This document shows, piece after piece, positions 56,300-64,000 of a DNA stretch of 64,000 nucleotides. The DNA is from Adiantum capillus-veneris (lineage: Eukaryota; Streptophyta; Polypodiopsida; Polypodiales; Pteridaceae). The translations under genes were made by a program, and so were the position numbers. Positions within the stretch are counted from its first letter, which is position 1. Each line of letters starts with the position of its first letter. The notes under the pieces were generated by a model that worked only from the letters and a program-made list of their open reading frames with translations, was not told the DNA's origin and ran no database searches. The stretch is taken from the NCBI GenBank assembly GCA_014529385.2, contig CM043958.1, positions 141,464,234-141,528,233 on the forward strand, in the 5' to 3' direction.

Positions 56300-57310
56300 T
56301 CGAAACTCGTGAAATATCTCAGGTTTTGGGAGGGAAGACCATATTCTCATGTTTAGAGTTGATAGAGTTCGTGTGGCTTATGTTTTTGGAGGGAACGCTT
56401 GTAAGTTGGAATTTCAAATCATTCCTCATGCGGTTAATTGAATTTCTAAAAAGAGAACGAAGGATAAGAATGATAAAGACGACAACTACCTACCAAAAAA
56501 TGTCATTTTGGCTTTTTGTTGGTGCAAAAAAGTATCACATAAAATGCACAATTTAACATTTTCATTTTCTCTCTCTAAGCCGACGTGGAACTTCTTATAG
56601 GGCCCAAAAGTGAGTCGAACTTTCTCCTAATGCCACCACCACCATCGGTGTCTGCCACGTCCTAAGAAATTGTGCCATTGGTACACGCTATACCTCCATT
56701 GTATGTAGACCATGCCATTGGATATCATGTGATCAAAATCTATAATGTGAAGATAGGTAGGTGGGAGATCTTCCAGAGCAAGGCAAGGAAACCTCCCTGC
56801 AATACCTGACTCTCAGATAACTTAAGCCAACAAAGAGATTTCCATTAATGGATGTTGACATAAGATGAACAACCTCCGCATTGTCTGTCACACTATTCTC
56901 AAAAGATGCAGTTGTTTTTCTAGGCTCTAACAAGGAATTATTGGCAATTTCCTAGGGGTACCCCCACAGGGGAGGGGGGTAACTACTTTGACTTACCCCC
57001 TCCACTAACTACACCTCTTTAAGGTGCAACTGCAAAACAAATGCAATATTCAAACTTTTGCCTGCGTGTGCGTAAGAGTGGGGAAGTCAAATCAATCACT
57101 TCATCGTCACTTTTAAGATTACCCCCCTCCATGTGGGGGCACCTAAGGTTGGTTCTAAGAAGGGAATCTTGGAGTTGAAAGGACATAGGTGCCTTTGATT
57201 GCGCGACATCCCATTTTTTAATCCCCATTGTATTAACTCATCAATGTTTGTTATCCATCACAAAATAAGAGAGCTACATCGTGAGCTACAACAACTGCCA
57301 GAAGCTTCAC
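56300..57310. other. No gene recognised
   Basis: Includes a pair of GGGGGTAA / TTACCCCC blocks at 56950-57125 that are partly complementary. No convincing reading frame. Confidence 0.45.
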
Positions 57311-57318
57311 CGAACTAT

Positions 57319-57394
<76 letters not shown>

Positions 57395-57406
57395 CCCCCC
57401 GCCCCC
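57319..57406. repeat. (CT)n tract ending in poly-C
   Basis: About 72 bp CT followed by CCCCCCCCGCCCCCC. Confidence 0.96.
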
Positions 57407-57409
57407 CAT

Positions 57410-60400
57410 GGTATCAAACCCGATGGCTATCCATCTCTGCATTGTGGGTTCATGATGTATGGATTCTACAATGAAGAGAGGGCCAATTGTGAATAACCCG
57501 TCTTTTAGGTTTGAGGAAGAGAAGAGCTTGTGTGAACAACATCATAGTGTTCTTGGCTCTGGCTTTGGCAAAGACTCAACAAATTCATGTGGTGGACCTT
57601 GAGTATGATACACACCAAAGAGTATGTAAATGTATGTATTACTCCTAGCTCCTCACAAGTCGCTTTCTATCCTTTTCCACTGAGAGCATACTAGTTGACA
57701 AAACTTTCTTGGCATTACATATTACAATACCATCCACATGGCCACCAAACTTTTTACTCGTTTGTGCTCCACATGATTGGGATTGTGCTAATTAGAGAGC
57801 GACAAAGAGATGACACATACATGTAAGAAAATGCACATGTATGTGTGTATTGTGGACATATGTTTCAAACTACGATGAGGAGATGGAAGCAAGAGTGGAG
57901 GAGAGATGTGGAAAGGAGATGGAAAATGCCACACACACACACACAGAGTCGGTACAAAAAAACCCCCTCATTTTAACATGTCTGAATGAATAAAATGACC
58001 CTTTATTTTTGGGATTTTTCCCAAAATTGAATATAAAAACCCCTTATTTTAATTTATCTCTGTTAAATTGCCAAAAATTTTGCATTTTAAAACCCCTCTT
58101 TTTGAACTCACGTTATACATTAACATGATTACATAGTGCACCCCCCGAGACATCACACACCCCCTTGGGCCATCAGTAAAAGAAAATCTGCTAGTGCAGT
58201 CAAACTATCATCGATAATACCAACGATATCACAACGAGTGTATACCAACTATGAGTCTAAGGGTTATAAAAATTGTGATAGCAATGGTAATAACTCGAGG
58301 GGGTTCACTACAATAAAAAAGTGTCTATCATGTGGGTTCAACAATGGAGATTATTTTATTCTCATATTTTCAGTGTTAAAAAAATATTCTTGAAAAAAAC
58401 ATATAGATTGAATTAAAAAAAGTCCTTTTTATTGGTGAAAATCTCCATGGCTAAGGGATTCTATAGATAATCCTTGAACGCATGTGATATTCTAGGGTTT
58501 ACATATAAGGATACCCCAACACCCCCCCCCCCCCCCAAGGGTAATACCAATGGTGTAGAACTATAAACCCAAATGGTAAAACCAATAGTGTGTATAATTT
58601 TTTTTGAATGGCCCCATCAACCATAAAGTATAGGAGGCCATGCCTCACTCAGTTTTCTTATACATTTTATGAGAAAGCACTTTGCAGTTAGATACTCCCT
58701 ATGGAGAACTTAGAAAAGTAAGCATGAGAGATCACAAGAATGAGACATGAATAATAATAAGATAGGGTCATAAGTATCTAAGAGCACCTCCACCCCCTCA
58801 CAACAATAAATCACATGGGGTCTTAATGACGTTGTGATTTAGTGTGAGGGGTGGAGGCACTGTGATTTACACTCTAATATGCACCTTTTGCGATGCAATT
58901 AGAATAAATGGGTCATTCAGGTTTTTATGATTCATACAATCTACTTGATTATATATGCTAAAATACAAGCATTTATGAAATACAAAACAACAATAAACAC
59001 ATTTTCATCCTCCGTGGGGGCACCAAAATTGAGGCGGTCTAGGGTAGACAACAAGAGAAGCAACCTCTAAACACTGCTCAATGCTCCCGTGATGCTCAAT
59101 TGGGGATGGGGCCAGCACAAGCAAGAAAAAACAACAACAAATCCACAGCCAAACAAGTGAGCACCACCTAGTTATGGTATACAAACTAGGACGCAAGAGA
59201 GATTTTGTCACAACCAAGAAGATGCGCAACAAAACACACACAGAAGTAATCTCACACATAATAGAGCAAGAGAGAGCTATAATTAAATGAAGAGAGAGAG
59301 GGAGAGAAATAGAACTTGCGTAATATCTCGTTTGTCAAATGGAGATAGTTCGTTAATGACGCGATCGTAGAGCTTGTGCAAAACTAACCCAATGCTTAAT
59401 AAATGCTAAACATTACCAACATACACACAATGTGTTAGGACTGTGGAACACCTCTCACCACCATACCCTCTTACAATGAACAAGAACTTGGCAATGAAAC
59501 ACATTAATCACTTTCTCAAGCAAGCTCAAATGATAGAACTTAAAAGATACAAGTTACCTTGCATTTTCCAAAGAACTTTACACAAGTGGAAGAAAGAAGA
59601 TTCTGAAGCCAAGCACACCTTTGAAGCATCAAAATTGCAGTTGTTGATAGTGGAAGAGCATGTACAATAGTGGTTTGAGATATGATACTCACACTCTCTT
59701 GCTTTGCAATGTGTAGCATCAAAGCTTCTCTCACACCAAGTGTGAAGCTCACAAGGTGATGAATACACCTAAATCTCTCCTCGTGTATAGAGTGTTGGGG
59801 TGCTATGTAAGATATTGGAGATAAGAGCTCCAAGATGAGAGCTTAGAGTTGATTAACAAGAAGGGCATGGGTCTATTTATAGGTTGGAAGACCCCTCATT
59901 AAGATTATTGGTAATCCTATTTTACAACCTAATCAAATCAAGTTTATGATTTTTTTGAGTATCAAAATATAGTGGGCCTTCTTTATCTGTGATCGACTCA
60001 TGGATGTTGGCTCAAGAGAAAGGCAGTATTGATGGTAGATAGGGTGAAATTAGAGAGTTAAGGAAGGAAGGAAGGAAGGAGAGAGAGAGAGAGAGAGAGA
60101 GAGTTTACTATGTACATGTCTTGAGGTGAGGTGCCTTTTAAGGTTAGGTCAATGGATGCTTGTGTTAGTAGGTTAGTAGTTAGTGTTAGTAATTACTAAA
60201 AAGTTAATGATACATTTACAATGGATAGAATGAGTTGAAAGGTTGAAGGAAAATGGGTGAATGAAGTGAGGGAATCCTTTTCATAGTGAATCTTTGAAGA
60301 GATTGGTCTCACCCTTGTGTAGATCCTCAAAAATGACCGTCGATCCTCTTCTTCTCTTCTTTATGCTACCACCACCATGGTGGACTACCGCAATGAAAAT

Positions 60401-63400
60401 TGAGATTTGGTTGATGAGTTACCTCAATTTTTAGAGTTTAAGCATGGTTTACATGCTGAATTTTATTTATATAGAGAAGAGGTAAGAAGGAATTGGAATT
60501 TAGAGGTGATAGAGAGAGGCATAGAGAGGGTGTAGAGTTCATATGAGAGCTATGTAGGTGGGAGGGAAGGGTAATGGTGAAGAGGTTGAGAGAAACCATA
60601 GAAGGTGCATCTTTGAGTGAAGGATGGAGAGGAATGAGTGTGTGTGTGTGTGTGTGTGTGTACAAGTGTGAAAGGAGGTGAGATAAGACTAGGGATGACT
60701 TGTGAGAAAAGTGGACAGACTAAGGTCCACAAAAAAAATCATATCCCATCGGTGATATCTTCAAAAATTATGAAAGAATTTAGGTAGATTATTCAGCTTA
60801 CGAGCTACATTTTATCTTTTAACTACTTCTTCAAATTCGGAGTAGAGATGGGCGTCAAAAATCCCACCAAAATGCTTATTTTTCCTCATTGCAAAAGTCT
60901 TTAGTGGCCCTCTTTTTGTTGAATTTGCATAAGGCTCCAAGGGTGAGCACCTCCTTGCATGAGAGAATGACGGAATAGATTATTGAGGGTTTGAAAACAT
61001 GCATGGATTGGGATTATTCACAAATATCATATATGGATATGATAAGAAAAAACAGATTAGTCTCTAAACAATTCATGGAATCTAGAATAGTGTCACATCT
61101 ACATAAATAAAAAATAAAATATATGAAAATATAAGAAATCAAATGAGGGCTCTCTCATTTTTTTTTATTGATATAGGCCTATTTACAAGAAGTAAAAAAA
61201 AATGCATGCAAAAATGGTAATTTAGTAAAAAAGAATGACGCGGTGAAAGATATTGTGTGATTTTTTCTTGGAGTGGATTTATACAAAAGTTTAGAGAGGC
61301 TTGGGTAAAAATATTTATTCATAGAATAGAGGAAATGTGCAATTGTAAGAGAATTATGGTAACATTGAGTCAATGTACATAACATACTTAGGCAAATGAC
61401 ACACACCTAAATAAAAATATTTGAATAAATATCAAAATAATTAAAATAAAAATACCCCTATATTTAGACCCTATATATATTTTTATTTTATTTTTGGCTC
61501 AACTAACCCACTGACGAAGTAGCTGGGATTTTTTAGGAGATATGAAAAAAGTCCTCTAACTCATATATGCGTATGTTACAATAGAAAGGTAAGTATAGCC
61601 ACAATGTTTAGGTGTTTTTGGTAGGGTGAGATGTCTCACTATGGAAAATATAGATAATTAAAAAATGGCTATCACTATCAAGCATTACTATTTTCTCCCC
61701 TATGGGAGCATAGACAACCTCTAGTAGACAACCTCCTAGAGCCTTTCACCTTGCCTACCCTCCTCTTACTAATATAATGAACCATCTTTCCCATTAGATT
61801 GAATCTACAAAGATACGATGATATGCAAAATATTTTTGTATCTATGCAAGCATTATAGTCCATACATTGTAAGGTGTATTTTGTATTGTGTGCAACTTTG
61901 AAGAGTGTCATAAAACTGCAATAGTTTGTTTCCCAAGAAGTTCACATTTATGCCTTAGTCTAAACCATCCACTCAAACCTTAAAATTGTTCAAATTTATT
62001 GTCATACATGTAGGTAAAGGCAAATGAATTCTTCTCATTTCACCACATTGATCATTAAACAACAAAAAATACTCTTTTTGCCTTAGAAAAAATAATTATG
62101 TGCCAATTTTTTAATTGCTTATGTTTGATAGTACTTATCTAGTCTTTCAATCCACTCAAATTTTTTCATAGATAAAGTGGATGTTCTTACTAGCTTAGGC
62201 ATATTACATAATTGATAGTTTTGAAAACCAATGTAACTACTCTTGTCATGTACTTTACCAATCTTCAATGGACTTGCTTCCAACATTGGAATCTCAAACC
62301 TATCTCCTAATACTAGGATCCCCATGCATTGACAAAAAGGAGGGCATATCTTCTTGAGAAATAAGAACAAGAAAGAATTGTGCTACCTCCCCTTGCATGC
62401 TTGTTTTAGCAATGTGTGTGTATTGTCTCTAAATTATGATCACTTGTAGTGTAGAAAGTGCATAAAAGTGATTAGTACCAAATGCATTGCATTAAAATGC
62501 ATACAATATGAGCACTAGGATAATTGTTTTTGGGTATATGTCTACAGGAAGAAGAAAAAAATAGAGAAATATGGATGTTCTTGAAAGTACTCTACAAAAT
62601 TTGCATACACTTTACTTTAAGTACCTCCAATCCAATCTCCTCTCTTATCTCAAAGTTTTCATTAATGAGGTGGTCTATATGAATGCTAACAGCATGGCTT
62701 CTCAACAAGATAGAATGACAAACTCTTTGTCTCTCTCTCTCTCTCTCTCCCCCCAAAACATTAGACAGTAAATTAAAAAAATCAAGTTTTCAAAGGCCAA
62801 GTTTAGTTCTTTCAATAGGTTTTGTCAAATAGATCTCTCGATGCATAACTGACAATGATGGTCTTTGGACCATCTTTCTCACGATGAGCAAGATGTTCCA
62901 AAGACCTCTTATGCTTACTTTGTAGCTACATAGAATGGTCTTTTTTCTACTTTTTAGTCCTCTTATTGCTACTTGACAAAATTTAACCAAGGGTTTGATT
63001 TCTCTAAGTGTATGCTTGAATGCATTGGAATAGGTGAAGTATACCTTTATTAGCTAGGGGAGAAAGTTCACCACCTTTTTAAGGTAAACATGAAAATTAT
63101 TTTTAAGTTGTTTGTATTTGTTATATTTTCTAGGTTGTATGTAGTCATCTTTCTCCTCAAGAGGTTGTGGTGTTCTCTTGGAGAGGGGGAAAAGCTAAGC
63201 TGCATAGATCCTTTCAAGATTTATTTAATGAGATTGGATCTATATTTTTGGTAACAAATACTCAATTACCCTCATTGTGATTAATTTTGAAGAAAATGTG
63301 TACTTGAAGATAAGTTTTATAGGTCATTTATAGAGTTGATGATAAGGAAGCTTTGAAGAGAATGTGATTAATTTTGAAGAGAGTGTGTACTTGAAGATAA

Positions 63401-63430
63401 GTTATATAGGTCATCTGTAGTTGATGATAT
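57410..63430. other. No gene recognised; AT-rich with short microsatellites
   Basis: Contains poly-C at 58522-58538, (GGAA)n(GA)n at 60061-60105, (TG)n at 60640-60661 and CT at 62731-62749. Open frames are short, compositionally biased and without motifs; the stretch 62.1-62.4 kb (minus) is the least random-looking but unassigned. Confidence 0.5.
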
Positions 63431-63437
63431 AAAGGAA

Positions 63438-63600
63438 CACTACAAGAGGTACTTAATAGTAGCGACGCTCGGAGTGCGACGCTCAAATGTGAAAAACCAC
63501 GGCGTCGTTATGGGTGTCGCTAAATTATAAGTAACTTAGCGACGCTCATAGCGACGTCGTCAGGGCTAACAAAAATAACCGAGAGCGTTCGAAAACTCAG
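63438..63600 (+). mobile_element. CACTA (En/Spm-type) transposon left terminus
   Basis: CACTACAAGAGG at 63438-63449 matches the terminal inverted repeat start of plant CACTA elements (CACTACAAGAAA). Within 110 bp follow several copies of a GCGACGCTC / GCGTCGTTA / GTGTCGCTAA motif in both orientations, as expected for subterminal transposase-binding repeats. The element would extend rightwards past the window, so the other end and the transposase are unseen. Confidence 0.7.
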
Positions 63601-63677
63601 ATCTCATATCTGAGTTTTCGGCGCGCGCTGAAGCAAGCAAGGTAACGCGCGCTCTCCCTCTTTCCCTCTTTCTTCTC

Positions 63678-63678
63678 C

Positions 63679-63716
<38 letters not shown>

Positions 63717-63793
63717 AGAGGAAGGAGAGCCAGGTATGCTCCTTCCCTCTCCTCACTCTCATGTTCCCTTCCCCTCTTTCTCTCTCCCTCTCT

Positions 63794-63825
<32 letters not shown>

Positions 63826-63844
63826 TGCACACACACATTGTGTT

Positions 63845-63876
<32 letters not shown>

Positions 63877-63945
63877 CAAGCATAAACAAAAAACGTACAC
63901 ACACGTGCATAAACAAAGAATGCACACACACATTGAGAGAGGAAA

Positions 63946-63989
<44 letters not shown>
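63678..63989. repeat. Cluster of (AC)n, (CT)n and (GA)n microsatellites
   Basis: (AC)n at 63678-63712, (CT)n and (AC)n at 63777-63838, (GA)n at 63848-63876 and 63948-63989. Long frames here are translation artefacts. Confidence 0.95.
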
Positions 63990-64000
63990 ATGCATAAACC

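Noticed and set aside
58307-62451. Possible CACTA element between CACTACAATAAAA at 58307 and CTTGTAGTG at 62451
   Set aside because: The ends agree only over CACTACAA, flanking 3-bp duplications do not match, and no subterminal repeats or transposase were seen.

Overview
The window is nuclear DNA of a land plant. This rests on LTR retrotransposons primed by initiator-methionine tRNA (TGGTATCAGAGC primer sites), a Helitron with Rep and PIF1-like domains, a GRAS-domain fragment (a plant-specific family), Ty1/Copia and chromodomain-type Ty3/Gypsy remnants, GT-AG introns, and very abundant AG/CT microsatellites. The gene content does not look like a typical flowering plant, and a fern, lycophyte or bryophyte is plausible, but the sequence alone does not settle the clade. 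No rRNA, tRNA or CRISPR feature was recognised.

Layout. 0.6-3.2 kb: exon-like segments of unknown function on the minus strand, including three exons whose phases join correctly. 3.3-6.95 kb: a Helitron (minus strand) whose Rep and helicase regions share one reading frame interrupted by six stops and no frameshift. 7-9.7 kb: microsatellites, two long palindromes and an exact 157-bp tandem duplication. 10.6-12.65 kb: a possible second Helitron N-terminal remnant and a frameshifted protein kinase gene. 13.0-17.5 kb: tandem duplications, CT-tract repeats and a GRAS fragment embedded in CT tracts. 19.5-20.1 kb: a LINE-like remnant. 20.83-26.0 kb: a degenerate Copia element. 26.77-29.6 kb: a Gypsy element with nearly all of pol deleted. 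30.6-36.8 kb: remnants of a second Gypsy-like lineage in both orientations. 37-42.2 kb: little recognisable. 42.27-43.06 kb: a candidate host gene with small exons.

The most unusual part is 44-56.3 kb. It holds, on the minus strand, a Ulp1/SENP-type protease gene with a coiled-coil and Gly/Arg-rich tail (45.88-47.09 kb) and, just upstream of it, a divergent histone H3/CENH3-like gene (47.41-48.47 kb) with a 230-residue C-terminal extension carrying five 7-residue REE/RED repeats. Upstream of the histone gene lies a tandem array of about ten 105-bp units, each a hairpin. A second hairpin array (50.65-51.85 kb, 273-bp units) leads into a plus-strand multi-exon gene of unknown function (51.85-53.63 kb), and a smaller inverted-repeat pair lies at 47.14-47.48 kb. 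All three arrays share a stem core related to GGTCAGTACCAAGCGAA. A further unknown multi-exon gene lies on the minus strand at 53.85-56.27 kb. A histone variant, a possible deSUMOylating protease and hairpin arrays side by side suggest a chromatin-related cassette or large mobile element, but this link is inference.

Many otherwise continuous reading frames here carry single in-frame stops. Thirteen of fifteen are TAA/TAG where Gln is plausible, and two are TGA where Arg is plausible, consistent with C-to-T decay of methylated DNA. From 56.3 kb to the end there is no convincing gene; a CACTA-type transposon end starts at 63438 and runs off the window.
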